From NCBI GenBank assembly GCA_017302835.1, contig JAFLCC010000004.1, forward strand, positions 186,001-250,000: a stretch of 64,000 bases of DNA, in the 5' to 3' direction. The notes beneath the pieces were generated by a model that worked only from the letters and a program-made list of their open reading frames with translations, searched no databases and was not told the DNA's origin. Origin of the DNA: Deltaproteobacteria bacterium (GTDB lineage Bacteria > Bdellovibrionota > Bdellovibrionia > Bdellovibrionales > Bdellovibrionaceae). Both the position numbers and the translations under genes were made by a program. Within the stretch, counting starts at the first letter, position 1, and each line of letters opens with the position of its first letter. This document shows, one piece after another, positions 37,911 through 47,308 of this stretch.

Positions 37911-38948
37911 TTATTTTTTCATTTTAAAGATCCGCTGACTCAGTACTTTTCTGAGCATTCCATCATCATCTTCATCATAAATATCACCAATTATTTCTTC
38001 AAAAATATCTTCCAAGGTGACAATTCCTAGCTTTTCATCACCGCTCAGAACCATTGCCATATGACTTTTCTTTTCCTGCATCAATCGAAGAGTCTTTAAT
38101 ATCCCCTCGTTTGGCCCCACCTTTAAAATTGGTCTTATGATATTTTTCCAGTTTTCATCACCGGAAGAAATAAAGGTTATAAACTCTTTTGAATGCAAAA
38201 TACCTACAACTTCGTTATCTGAAATGACCGGCAATCTTGTATGACCACTTTTTATAACCATAGATAAAACTTCATTTAAATTACTAGAAGAATAAATCAC
38301 ATTCACCTGATCCCAAGGCAACATGATTTCGCGCATTTTCTTAGTTTCAATATGAACTAAATTGATCACATATTGTTGATGAGTGTTTGATAGATAAGAA
38401 ATATTCAAAGACTCTGCATTTTCAGAATTTTGGCTTGAACTTTTTGGAAGAAATGAAAAAAGTTTTAAACAAATTTGAGTTGATTTTTCTAGCACTTCGA
38501 CAAAAGGAGAAAGAAATCGTTGAGCCACGTTCAAAGCATAAACCGATCTTAAAGAGATTTTCATTGGAAACCTCAAGGCTAAGGTTTTGGGAACAAGTTC
38601 ACCAATCACGGTATTGATATATGTTAATGGCACGACTACTAAAACAACAGCTACAAACTTTGCAATAGACTCTGAAAGCCCCATATTTTGAATATAAGGC
38701 GAAATCTTGTCATCAGCACCAATTCCACCAACAGCAGCAGATATTCCCCCAACAACCGTGATCCCAATTTGCAAAACTGAAAGTGTCTGTTCCGGTTTCT
38801 CGCGAAATTTCAATAATTTTAAAGCCATGGGATTGTTTTTTGATAAACTTTTAAGTTCTGACTTAGAAACACTCACAAAAGCCATCTCAACCAAAGCCAG
38901 TAAGGCATTTAATAAAATACAGATAAGAATAATAATAATTTCAACCAT
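37911..38948 (-). CDS. CNNM/CorC-type membrane protein with CBS pair
   Basis: A 345-residue protein with a DUF21 membrane part (about residues 1-140, three to four helices, with VGGISAAVGGIGA) and a CBS-domain pair (about 195-320, HTRLPVISDNEVVGILHSK and MAMVLSGDEKLGIVTLEDI) that ends GDIYDEDDD. The C-terminal CorC_HlyC domain found in many homologues is absent. Family members are tied to magnesium or cobalt efflux. A single gene with no obvious partners. Confidence 0.85.
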   Translation of the reverse strand: MVEIIIILICILLNALLALVEMAFVSVSKSELKSLSKNNPMALKLLKFREKPEQTLSVLQIGITVVGGISAAVGGIGADDKISPYIQNMGLSESIAKFVAVVLVVVPLTYINTVIGELVPKTLALRFPMKISLRSVYALNVAQRFLSPFVEVLEKSTQICLKLFSFLPKSSSQNSENAESLNISYLSNTHQQYVINLVHIETKKMREIMLPWDQVNVIYSSSNLNEVLSMVIKSGHTRLPVISDNEVVGILHSKEFITFISSGDENWKNIIRPILKVGPNEGILKTLRLMQEKKSHMAMVLSGDEKLGIVTLEDIFEEIIGDIYDEDDDGMLRKVLSQRIFKMKK

Positions 38949-39202
38949 AGATGATCTAAATTAAATCAAGACTTTGATGTGAATCATATCTATTACGCAA
39001 TGCTCTTTAAAAATGCCCAACAAAATAGATACATAAGAATACAAACAGAAGCGAAAAATTAAATGATCTCTTTCAATCACTCAAAGTTATATAATAAATT
39101 TAAATTTCTCAGAACTTACACGCGGTCTGCTCACGCCTTTAAACAATATTATTGAAATTCATTGAGAATTGCAAACCCTTGCTTACAATTTCACCCTCTT
39201 TA

Positions 39203-39712
39203 CTACTTTATTTTTTCTACCAGTGTTTTAACTTTTTTCCTTGTTTTGGAGTTAAATCCTTTGATGCTATCGACTAATTCCCACTTACCATTAAAAATAG
39301 CCATGTAGGGTATGAAATCAAAATTCAGCTTTTTCATAAATATTTTCGATTTATCCCAATAGGAAGGAAAAGTTGTTGGAAATTCTTTCAAGAATTTTAA
39401 AGCTGGTTCTTTTTCATCATCCAAATTAATTGAAATAAACAAAATATTTTTATCTTTTTTTTCTTTAATTAATTTCTCATAGAACGGGAAACTTTCTTTA
39501 CAGGGATCACACCAACTTGCCCAAAAATCAACAACGATAAGTTCATAATTCTTATTCATATCCATCGATGACTGTCCGATACTTTCTAAAGATAAAATAT
39601 CCTTTTTCATAGTCTTTGTTTCTGCGAAGCCTAATTGAAAAAAAGAAAAAATTAAAATGAGAACTATTCCTGGTAAAAATCTATGAATCACTTGTCCCCC
39701 TCGTTCGATCAT
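39203..39712 (-). CDS. TlpA/ResA-like thioredoxin protein
   Basis: A 169-residue exported thioredoxin-fold protein. The signal or anchor segment is FLPGIVLILIFSFFQLGFAE, and the redox motif WASWCDPCKESFPFYEKL lies at about residues 67-84. TlpA/ResA proteins reduce disulfides outside the inner membrane, for example apocytochrome c cysteines before heme attachment by ResB/CcsA. That link is inferred. The start lies 32 bases inside the nucleotidyltransferase gene. Confidence 0.83.
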   Translation of the reverse strand: MIERGGQVIHRFLPGIVLILIFSFFQLGFAETKTMKKDILSLESIGQSSMDMNKNYELIVVDFWASWCDPCKESFPFYEKLIKEKKDKNILFISINLDDEKEPALKFLKEFPTTFPSYWDKSKIFMKKLNFDFIPYMAIFNGKWELVDSIKGFNSKTRKKVKTLVEKIK

Positions 39713-40331
39713 TGAATTCCAATATGTCTATCTTTTGAGCTTTAAGATTTAAGGTTTTAATACGATGATCAAAAGTAGACTCTAAATGAGCCTTAAATAA
39801 AGCATTCCCTGCTTCCTTAGTAAAGGCAATTATTCCCCAGGCTTCATAATCGTGTAAAAAGTGAATTGGCTTTTCACATAAGGAAAGACCATTGTTCGTA
39901 TTTACAAATCCCCAATTTAATTTTCTAGTTTTAAACACACCATAAACAACTTCCATCGATGGAATTCTTATCTTTTCTGAAATGTCCTTTAATAAAGGCG
40001 CTGGTTTCCAATCTGTATCTGGCAGCAACAAAATGTTTTTATCTCCCCATAAAGACTCTGATCTTAATACGGTCTCTGGCCACTCTGAAGAAGGAGAAAT
40101 TTCTAAAATTTCCAAAGAAAGAAAGTTCTGCCTACAATAATCAATAGCCCAATTCTTAAGTGCCTTTTTTTCTTCCCTGATAATTAGTACAATGGGAGCA
40201 TCTAACATCCGAGCCTGAGAAAAAGAAAATTCGATAAAGGGTTTTCCTGTATAAGGATTTATAAGTAATTCCTTAGCTTCTGGCGAACCCATTCTTGTTC
40301 CATATCCAGCGGCAGGAATAATGACGTTCAA
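39681..40331 (-). CDS. Sugar-1-phosphate nucleotidyltransferase-like protein
   Basis: A 216-residue protein that opens with the nucleotide-binding signature VIIPAAGYGTRMGSPEAKE, followed by KPFIEFSFSQARMLDAPIVL and an LLLPDTDWKP strand in the place of the usual metal-site Asp. It is shorter than full RmlA-type enzymes and probably activates a sugar for surface polysaccharide, which would fit the divergent glycosyltransferase gene 74 bases away. Substrate unknown. Confidence 0.75.
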   Translation of the reverse strand: MNVIIPAAGYGTRMGSPEAKELLINPYTGKPFIEFSFSQARMLDAPIVLIIREEKKALKNWAIDYCRQNFLSLEILEISPSSEWPETVLRSESLWGDKNILLLPDTDWKPAPLLKDISEKIRIPSMEVVYGVFKTRKLNWGFVNTNNGLSLCEKPIHFLHDYEAWGIIAFTKEAGNALFKAHLESTFDHRIKTLNLKAQKIDILEFNDRTRGTSDS

Positions 40332-40405
40332 ATTTTACCTTGCCTCTCTACAAAAATAAATGTTAGCACTACTATTTTAATGTTCGCACTGACTATTTTA
40401 ATATT

Positions 40406-41305
40406 ATGAGTCGTTTTGGATTTGTTATTTTGTCTTTTAATCACCTACAACATACCTCTGAATGCCTTCATTCCGTTTTAAATTTGTGTTCAACTGCTAG
40501 AATTTATTTAGTCCATAATGGAAGCGATAAAAAGCAAATTCTTCAATTAAAAAATCAATTTAGCTTACCACAAGTTCAACATTTTATTTTAGAACAAAAC
40601 CAAGGGTATTCAGGTGGCGCGAACTATGGTCTTAAAATGGCCTTTTTAATGGAAGATTGGGTCCTATTTTTGACAAATGATACCTTACTCGATCAGCTTC
40701 CATCCCACTTGCCAAGAAATAAAGGTCTTTATGCTCCTCTGATTTTCATGAAACGAAATAGAAAAGTAGACTCTCTCGGTGGAGGTCTTACTCTTTCCAA
40801 CGGACACCTCTACCATATTAAAGATGATCCCACTTTCCAGAAATTAAAACCAAAAGATAAAAACCAAAGAAGAAATACATTTTCATTTCATAACGATTTG
40901 CTTTATGTTCCAGGCACCGCGTTCTTAATTGATAAAGAAACATTTGAAAAAGTGGGTGGCTTTGATGCTCGCTTAGGAACCTATTGGGAAGATGTGGATT
41001 TTTCATTAAAATTGCAACAAAAAGGTCTTATCCTAGAGACATTCCCAGAACTAAAGGTTCTACATAAAGTAGGGAAAACCTGTCACAAAGATACCTACTA
41101 TTCAACTTATTTATTTCAAAGAAATCGCCTCATCATTTCTTGGAAATACGCTTCACTGTTTGAAAAATTATCATTAATTGCAAGTATTATTTCTGAAATC
41201 CCAAAACGATTTTTTCGGGATTTCAAATATAAGAAACTATCCCTATTTCTGTTGTATTTGAAGGCTCTCTTCCAGGCCTTTAAAATGATAGTAACAAATA
41301 AATAA
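40406..41305 (+). CDS. Family 2 glycosyltransferase
   Basis: A 299-residue GT-A enzyme of the rhamnosyltransferase-like GT2 group: FVILSFNHLQHTSECLHSVL at the start, NQGYSGGANYGLKMA, the acidic metal motif LTNDTLLD, and the acceptor region VPGTAFLIDKETFEKVGGFD with YWEDVDFSLKLQQKG. It transfers a sugar from a nucleotide donor to a cell-surface glycan. The 3' end overlaps the convergent ctaA gene by 63 bases. Confidence 0.87.
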   Translation: MSRFGFVILSFNHLQHTSECLHSVLNLCSTARIYLVHNGSDKKQILQLKNQFSLPQVQHFILEQNQGYSGGANYGLKMAFLMEDWVLFLTNDTLLDQLPSHLPRNKGLYAPLIFMKRNRKVDSLGGGLTLSNGHLYHIKDDPTFQKLKPKDKNQRRNTFSFHNDLLYVPGTAFLIDKETFEKVGGFDARLGTYWEDVDFSLKLQQKGLILETFPELKVLHKVGKTCHKDTYYSTYLFQRNRLIISWKYASLFEKLSLIASIISEIPKRFFRDFKYKKLSLFLLYLKALFQAFKMIVTNK

Positions 41306-42244
41306 TGCCCAAAGAAGATGCGCCCAAGTTAAATGAAGGATCTTTAAAGCCAGAGGTGATAAAGTCAACAGAGTGATTATCCCAATAACGATTGCTAAAG
41401 TTATTGCCATGGAGGTCAGAAATGAAGTTTTATATAACAAATAATGAAGCCTACTCTGAGTTGAAAGAGAAAAGTAATGCTGTGATTTTTTATAAAAGAA
41501 AATCGCCATGGAACTTCCTAAAAGAATTCCTAAAATAGGATGTGTCACTCTGATTTTAAGCAGATAATGAGAATCTGCAGAAAAATCTTTTAATAAGCCC
41601 TCCAGCAAACTTATCGATGGAAACAAGGTTGTTGATAAAGCGGCCCAGGCACCGGTCATCGCCAAAAAAAGTATAAAATACAAAGGCAAAGGAAACCTTA
41701 GATTTTTTATTTTTCCTTTGAAAGTAATTTCTGATTTGCCTCCCTCTAACCCCCACTCTAGTGAAGAACAATACAATCTGACTGTAAAGGCGACTAATAA
41801 AAAACTATTCAATTGATGAAGAGACATCGCGACAAGTCTCCAAACAGAGTCATTTTGGTTAACTAAATGAAATAAAACTAACTTCGCTCCTAATAAAGCT
41901 TCCGTGATCATGAAAAGCAACACGAGGCGGGCCCACTTCAAAGAGGAGCTCTTAAATATCACCTCGGTGCGACTGGAAAAATTTCTTTTAATCCAAAAAT
42001 AGATACCGACGACCAAAACCCCATAGAGACCACTTGTAAATCGATGGCTGTATTCTACCCAAGTTTTTTGCACAGCCTCCTGAGGGATCAGCTTTCCCTG
42101 GCACAAGGGCCAAGTATCTCCGCAGCCATCACCCGAATGGGAAATCCTCACCCAGGCTCCCCATAAAATAACTAACAAGGTATAAAGTATCAATCCCATG
42201 GAAACTTGATTTAACCGTGAATAAATTTTTTCGTTAAGAGACAC
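41243..42244 (-). CDS. ctaA: Heme A synthase (COX15/CtaA)
   Basis: A 333-residue membrane protein with eight helices and the four heme-ligand histidines of the family: EYSHRFTSGLYG, SLHQLNSF, RVTHPILGIL and LTWAHLLW. A Cys pair lies in the first loop (CGDTWPLCQG). It oxidises heme O to heme A for aa3-type oxidases, so such an oxidase should exist elsewhere in the genome. The oxidase genes are not in this window. Confidence 0.9.
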   Translation of the reverse strand: MSLNEKIYSRLNQVSMGLILYTLLVILWGAWVRISHSGDGCGDTWPLCQGKLIPQEAVQKTWVEYSHRFTSGLYGVLVVGIYFWIKRNFSSRTEVIFKSSSLKWARLVLLFMITEALLGAKLVLFHLVNQNDSVWRLVAMSLHQLNSFLLVAFTVRLYCSSLEWGLEGGKSEITFKGKIKNLRFPLPLYFILFLAMTGAWAALSTTLFPSISLLEGLLKDFSADSHYLLKIRVTHPILGILLGSSMAIFFYKKSQHYFSLSTQSRLHYLLYKTSFLTSMAITLAIVIGIITLLTLSPLALKILHLTWAHLLWALFICYYHFKGLEESLQIQQK

Positions 42245-42373
42245 TTGCCGTTCCTTTCCTAAAATTCAAACAAAACCATAGAAGTCAGTAACCGCGATTT
42301 GAAGTTTTTACCCTATTCCGGTGACTAAAAATCTACACTGGTTTTTGGCACTGTTTACTATAAAACCTCCCAC

Positions 42374-44368
42374 ATGAAAAGAATTCATCTTCATTTTGTT
42401 TTAACAGTCCAAGTCAGTATTTTTTTCTTGGTGCCATTAAGCCTCTGGGGTTCAAGCATTACTCCTAACATTTCAAGCTTCAATCCTAACAGTTGTTATT
42501 CAATCTATTCTCCAAAAAAAGATTTAACAAAATTCAACTCTTATTTTACTGCCCCCAATTTTACTGGCCCAAATTTTACTACTTCAGATCAAATAACCAA
42601 TTCCGCACTTGCTAATCAGATACGTCAGACTCTATTTTCAACAAAAAATTACATACAGCAAATAGAGAAGCTCAACTCATCGCTCAAAGAATATGAAAAG
42701 TATTTATTTTTTATTCGCCCTTCATTTGGAACTTATAATGGAAAAAAATATTTTGATTTTTATCGAAATCCTGATTTTTTGAGTGATGTGGAATATAAAG
42801 TTTCCAATCACACTCACCTTTTTAAAAACCAGTTTGTTTATGGATATCATAAATCACACCATGACATGATGGAAAAGCAACTTGGCAGGATACTCGATAT
42901 TGAGTTAACCCCCGCAGGTCAGATCAAATCCTTAACCTTCAGTTCTGAAAAACAACGCGATCATTTTAAAAAACATTTCTTAGGTGTTGAGTTTACAAAA
43001 AGAAGAAAAGATCGAATACTCAAAATCAATACTGAAATCTTTAACCAATTGAGAAATATCCCGGCTGCGAATGAAAAAGTTATTGAATTTGAAAAGTCTC
43101 GGGGTTGGCCTGCTGGTACAGCTGAAAAGCTAGGATTGGTCTATTATTCTCGTGAACTATTTGATATTAAGACTTGGGCTCGTGAAAAGTGGCTTCGTGA
43201 AAAAACTCCAATCAGTTACAATGATCTTGTGGACGCCGGTTGGCTCAACGTTGAATTTCGAAATGATGGTAGAGCCGTTTATCGCGAAAACTATGACGAT
43301 TCAATTAAAATTCCTCTCTATGATTTAAATTCTTCAAGTCAAAGTCAAAAAAGTCAAATTGCCTCATGGCGAACTCGTAACCTCAAAAGTCGACCAAATT
43401 TGCCTAAGTATTTAAGCTGGCCTAAGGACCGATCTTTGATTGAAGTGGAGCCCCTCATTGAAGAGTTTTATAACTCCTGGCAATTAGAAAAAGCGAAGGG
43501 ACAGAAATTAGTCATTACTGAAGGTGAATTTAAATGCGCCATCGGGCAAATGTACACGGGTATTCTCCATCTTGGATTACCTGGAATCTCACAATTTAAT
43601 ACCTCAATAAAAAATAAAATTCTGGCTGCAAGTCCTTCTGAGGTCATTGTTTTATTTGATCGTGACCCGAAAGGAAAGGCCCTCTTCCGAATAGATCTTG
43701 TTACTGATAGCGAGAGAGCCTCGTACCTTATTGCCAAAGAGCTTGAAGCAGCTGGAATCAAAGTTAAAGTGGCTTATCTTCCTGATGTTAACTCCGGAGG
43801 AAAAGTAGGAATAGATGATCTTATTTTAGAGAAAGGCGCAGATGCCTATTTAAAATCCCTTGACCAGGCGGTCTCGCCTGATGAATTTGCTCAGATTAAA
43901 AATATGGATACCACTCTAACGGAGTTAAGTTCTAGAAAAAATAAAATCAACAAAACCATTCAAACTTATGAGCAGGCTCTGGATTCCACTTTGGGCTTTT
44001 CCAATTTATCGGATCATGAGGTATTAAATGAATTAAAAAAACAATTAGCTCTTCTGGAAAAAACTCTTGAAAAATATATGAATTCTTCTTATCCAGGAAG
44101 AAAAGGAATTCTCCATATCAACCCTAAGTTTTCATTTATTTTACAGAAAAGACATTCAAACAATTCGGCTCTTGATAAAGTCCTTATTTTGGATAAGAAA
44201 ATAATTGATCCAGAATTAAGCTCTATTGAATTTTCTAACTACTTAAAATCTATTTTTCCATCCGATGATTACACGTTTGTTGAGAACGTTTCTTCTGAAA
44301 ATCAAAACTACCCTCTTTTAATTGTTAAAAAAGACAACTCAACAGCGGTGGCATTAGTAAAATTTTAA
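42374..44368 (+). CDS. Apparently exported protein with Toprim/DUF3854-like domain
   Basis: A 664-residue protein. Residues 1-27 look like a signal peptide (basic start, hydrophobic core, WGSS cleavage region). The middle, about 375-495, is Toprim-like in the DUF3854 manner: KLVITEGEFKCAIGQM with the catalytic-type Glu, then VIVLFDRDPKGK with the DxD metal motif, then GIDDLILEKGADAYLKSL. Toprim domains cut, join or prime DNA or RNA and are normally cytoplasmic, which makes export odd. The N-terminal 370 and C-terminal 170 residues are unrecognised. No clear Shine-Dalgarno sequence precedes the ATG. The 3' end overlaps the convergent Lon-N-like gene by four bases. Confidence 0.65.
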   Translation: MKRIHLHFVLTVQVSIFFLVPLSLWGSSITPNISSFNPNSCYSIYSPKKDLTKFNSYFTAPNFTGPNFTTSDQITNSALANQIRQTLFSTKNYIQQIEKLNSSLKEYEKYLFFIRPSFGTYNGKKYFDFYRNPDFLSDVEYKVSNHTHLFKNQFVYGYHKSHHDMMEKQLGRILDIELTPAGQIKSLTFSSEKQRDHFKKHFLGVEFTKRRKDRILKINTEIFNQLRNIPAANEKVIEFEKSRGWPAGTAEKLGLVYYSRELFDIKTWAREKWLREKTPISYNDLVDAGWLNVEFRNDGRAVYRENYDDSIKIPLYDLNSSSQSQKSQIASWRTRNLKSRPNLPKYLSWPKDRSLIEVEPLIEEFYNSWQLEKAKGQKLVITEGEFKCAIGQMYTGILHLGLPGISQFNTSIKNKILAASPSEVIVLFDRDPKGKALFRIDLVTDSERASYLIAKELEAAGIKVKVAYLPDVNSGGKVGIDDLILEKGADAYLKSLDQAVSPDEFAQIKNMDTTLTELSSRKNKINKTIQTYEQALDSTLGFSNLSDHEVLNELKKQLALLEKTLEKYMNSSYPGRKGILHINPKFSFILQKRHSNNSALDKVLILDKKIIDPELSSIEFSNYLKSIFPSDDYTFVENVSSENQNYPLLIVKKDNSTAVALVKF

Positions 44369-44982
44369 GTTAAAATTTCATTAGATTCAACAAGACGGTA
44401 GAGTAATTCAATTTTTTCATTGATATCATTTAACTCTAAAACCATTTGTTGAAAGTCATAGTCTTTAACAAGATACGCGGTAAAGGCCGAAACAATAGCT
44501 TCTGGTCCTTCTAAATTTCTAATAAACATTTCAGCTTGAGTTGGATTTCCAAAGTACTTGGTTATCCATGAAACGAGTATTTTATTAAGAACAGTAATTT
44601 TATTTTTTAAATTTGGATTTGGGATATTATTTTCTTCTATACCTGTAGCTTCACAGACATAATAAGGATTCTTCTTGTCAAGGACTTTGCCAATCTTCGC
44701 TTTCCCAACTCCATTTAAAAAAACCAACAAAAATCCATTTGCTCTCTCTTCAACTATTTGCACTTTTCCATATCCAACTACAGGGCTAATAAAATGGAGG
44801 TACTCACCTGGTGATGTGGGAACAATCAAGGATGGATCTTGAATATGACCTACAGCAATCATTTGGTTGTTCTTAATAGCATCTTTCACCATTTGAACAT
44901 AACGTGGTTCGAAAATATTTAAGGGTTTCGTCGTTTTTGGAAAGAGGGTCACATTGACCAAAGGGAAAACAAGTAACTCCAT
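44365..44982 (-). CDS. Lon N-terminal (substrate-binding) domain protein
   Basis: A 205-residue protein made of the Lon substrate-binding (PUA-like) domain without protease or ATPase parts: PLVNVTLFPKTTKPLNIFEP, RYVQMVKDAIKNNQMIAVG, then GKVQIVEERANGFLLVFLNG. Stand-alone LON-domain proteins are common and poorly understood; a role in protein quality control is suggested. Confidence 0.85.
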   Translation of the reverse strand: MELLVFPLVNVTLFPKTTKPLNIFEPRYVQMVKDAIKNNQMIAVGHIQDPSLIVPTSPGEYLHFISPVVGYGKVQIVEERANGFLLVFLNGVGKAKIGKVLDKKNPYYVCEATGIEENNIPNPNLKNKITVLNKILVSWITKYFGNPTQAEMFIRNLEGPEAIVSAFTAYLVKDYDFQQMVLELNDINEKIELLYRLVESNEILT

Positions 44983-45103
44983 TGTCTAAGTCTACCTTTC
45001 TTAAATATTTAGGCAAGAAGGAATATTTCTGGATGATGGTCGAGTGAATCTGGAAGTTGATTAAAAGATATATTTTTAAATGAAATCTTTATAAAATCAA
45101 AAC

Positions 45104-45844
45104 ATGTTCACGACCCTTATTCATGAAGATAGTTATTCTGGCAAAAAATTTTTAATTTGGACTGCTTTTTCCTTCCAAGCTGGTTGCATCAATGTGGGAG
45201 GCTTTTTAGCCTGCCATCGATTCGTCACACATACGACCGGTTTTGCCACTCTATTTGGAGCAGAAATGGCAGAAGGAAACGTTAAAAATGCCCTTGGCTA
45301 CTTAGCCGTGCCATTTTTATTTTTATTAGGAGCCATGTTTTCAGCTTTTTTTACCGATAGAAGAAGCCTTCACCAACACAAACCAAATTATATCATTGTC
45401 TTCGCTGGAATGTGGATATGTTTTTTACTAGTATCCATTCTGGGGATTTCAAATTACTTTGGCGATTTCGGCAATGAATTAAATCTTTCAAGGGATTTTT
45501 TACTATTGGCTTTATTAAGCCTCGCCTCTGGAATTCAAAATGCGATGATTACTTCCGTATCAAAGGCGGTGGTGCGAACAACCCATTTGACTGGGCTAAC
45601 GACAGATCTGGGCATTGGCTTAATCCGTATTTTTTCTTCTCCCCTTAACCAGCATCAACAGATGGAATTTTTAGCGACATTGATGCGATTGGGAATTATC
45701 GTCTCTTTTATTTTGGGAAGCTGGCTTGCCGCCAGTATTTTTAATAAACATCACTATCTTGGTTTTTTTATTCCCTTAATGATGACGAGCATTTTTCTCG
45801 GGATGAGTATTAATAATCGTTTTCAAAAAAATAGAGAAAATTAG
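45104..45844 (+). CDS. YoaK/DUF1275 family membrane protein
   Basis: A 246-residue protein with about six membrane helices and the DUF1275 start: FQAGCINVGGFLACHRFVTH, TTGFATLFGAEMAEG, and the later LASGIQNAMITSVSKAVVRT with THLTGLTTDLGI. Transporter-like, with unknown substrate. It is followed at once by the remains of a DUF486 gene. Confidence 0.85.
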   Translation: MFTTLIHEDSYSGKKFLIWTAFSFQAGCINVGGFLACHRFVTHTTGFATLFGAEMAEGNVKNALGYLAVPFLFLLGAMFSAFFTDRRSLHQHKPNYIIVFAGMWICFLLVSILGISNYFGDFGNELNLSRDFLLLALLSLASGIQNAMITSVSKAVVRTTHLTGLTTDLGIGLIRIFSSPLNQHQQMEFLATLMRLGIIVSFILGSWLAASIFNKHHYLGFFIPLMMTSIFLGMSINNRFQKNREN

Positions 45845-45853
45845 GATGAACAC

Positions 45854-45970
45854 ATGTTTTTAACCATTTTTTTATTAACGCTATCTAATATTTTCATGAC
45901 CTTTGCATGGTACGGTCATCTTAAAACCCTTAAAAATGGATTTTTTATACGCAGGTCTATGCCTTTGTGA
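45854..45970 (+). pseudogene. Truncated DUF486 (DMT-like) gene
   Basis: A 38-codon frame starts at the ATG at 45854 and encodes FLLTLSNIFMTFAWYGHLK, the conserved start of DUF486 four-helix membrane proteins. The match stops after about 30 residues and runs to a TGA at 45970. The remaining 80 or so residues of a normal DUF486 protein are not found downstream, so this is probably a deletion remnant. Confidence 0.65.
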
Positions 45971-46003
45971 GGCGGTGTATTTTATTTTTAGATCTTAGGG
46001 CCC

Positions 46004-46570
46004 TTAGAGGCTTCGAACCTTCATTGTTGCTTCCATAATGGTGTCAAACTCAGTTTGGAATTTCTTCAAAACCTTTTTAGCCAAAACTTCAGGCTCAATT
46101 TTAAGATCTTCGAGACAAAGAGTTTTAACTGGTGTTCCCTCATTGGTCACATTCACTGCAAAATGAATTTGTGTTGATAAGACGCTTTGTGAAGCAATGC
46201 TTATGGATAACTTTCTATCCAGGCTATAAATATCATCTCCATCTCGAAATAATTTATATTTGCTTTTCTTAACAGCTAACATTTCCATTATTTCATCTTT
46301 AACAATGGACGCGAATAGTCTTTGTAAAATGACGCCAGAAAAAAGATTCTGATGAAAAATTTCAACAATGAAGTGCAACATAAAACCACCACGAATAGGA
46401 CTAACCGCAAGTACATCCTCAAGATCTTTCATGTTTGAAAAAGGAATTTCACATGGCCCAAGCCAGGCAAGCACGGAGTTACCTAAAATATTAAAATTTT
46501 CATACGCAAACAATGGCCTCAACTGAGACCCATCATATTTAATAATTTTATTTATCCATTTTGTTTTCAT
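46004..46570 (-). CDS. DUF366 family protein
   Basis: A 188-residue protein that fits the DUF366 pattern: LGNSVLAWLGPCEIPFSNM, then MKDLEDVLAV, MLHFIVEIFHQNL, the DRKLSISIASQSVLSTQIHF core, and EGTPVKTLCLEDLKIEP. The function is unknown. It follows queC by 18 bases and ends the long mscS-queA-tgt-yajC-secDF-recJ-queC run, so a link to 7-deazaguanine (queuosine) metabolism is suggested by position. Confidence 0.7.
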   Translation of the reverse strand: MKTKWINKIIKYDGSQLRPLFAYENFNILGNSVLAWLGPCEIPFSNMKDLEDVLAVSPIRGGFMLHFIVEIFHQNLFSGVILQRLFASIVKDEIMEMLAVKKSKYKLFRDGDDIYSLDRKLSISIASQSVLSTQIHFAVNVTNEGTPVKTLCLEDLKIEPEVLAKKVLKKFQTEFDTIMEATMKVRSL

Positions 46571-46588
46571 TTAGAAAATTCTTTCAGC

Positions 46589-47308
46589 TTAAATTCTAAA
46601 ATAAGAATGTAGATCTAATTTATTTGCAATTAATGCCCGTTTGAATCGCTTACAAGACTCACACTCCCCACACCATTTCTCCGCAGTTAAGTAACAGGGC
46701 CATAATTCTTTAAATGGCAGTTGTAACTGCATCCCCATGCTTACAATTTCAGTTTTGTTTAAATTCACAGTAAAACAAAATGTTTCTACTTTGTTTTGGG
46801 TCGAAAAACTAAAACTATGATCTAAAGCCTTCATAAACTCTAGGGAATTATCAGGAAAAGTGGTGGCTTCTTCCAAATTAAAACCGGGTATTAAATATTT
46901 AACTCCCAGGGATTCAGCAAAACCTGCACCGATATTTAAGAAAATTCCATTTCTGTTTGGAACCCACACGGACTTAGCAGTTTGCAAGGAAGTATTGTGA
47001 TCATCGATACTAACTTCAGACTTTGGAATAGCCAAAGAATTATCAATCAATGAAGACTTTCCAAAGAGCTTCATCCATTGAAGGTCAATAACTTGATGTT
47101 TAATTCCCAAATTTTGTGTCAACTTCTGCGAAGCTTGAATCTCTTTCTCAAAAGCCCTCTGCCCGTAATTAAAGGTCAATGCCAGTTCCACCTTCGTTTG
47201 TTGAGCAGCTAAATATAAATTAACCGAAGAATCTAATCCCCCGGAAAGGATCACCACTGTTTTATCTGATTTTTTAATATCAGGTTTGTTAATTTTTAAA
47301 AGACTCAT
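46589..47308 (-). CDS. queC: 7-cyano-7-deazaguanine synthase QueC
   Basis: A 239-residue protein with the PP-loop VVILSGGLDSSVNLYLA, the conserved LTFNYGQRAFEKEIQA and PNRNGIFLNIGAGFAESLG segments, and the zinc-binding cysteines in WCGECESCKRF. QueC turns 7-carboxy-7-deazaguanine into preQ0 with ATP and ammonia. The start at 47308 fits family alignment and overlaps the recJ end by 20 bases; longer frames extend into recJ. Later pathway genes tgt and queA are upstream on the same strand. Confidence 0.9.
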   Translation of the reverse strand: MSLLKINKPDIKKSDKTVVILSGGLDSSVNLYLAAQQTKVELALTFNYGQRAFEKEIQASQKLTQNLGIKHQVIDLQWMKLFGKSSLIDNSLAIPKSEVSIDDHNTSLQTAKSVWVPNRNGIFLNIGAGFAESLGVKYLIPGFNLEEATTFPDNSLEFMKALDHSFSFSTQNKVETFCFTVNLNKTEIVSMGMQLQLPFKELWPCYLTAEKWCGECESCKRFKRALIANKLDLHSYFRI

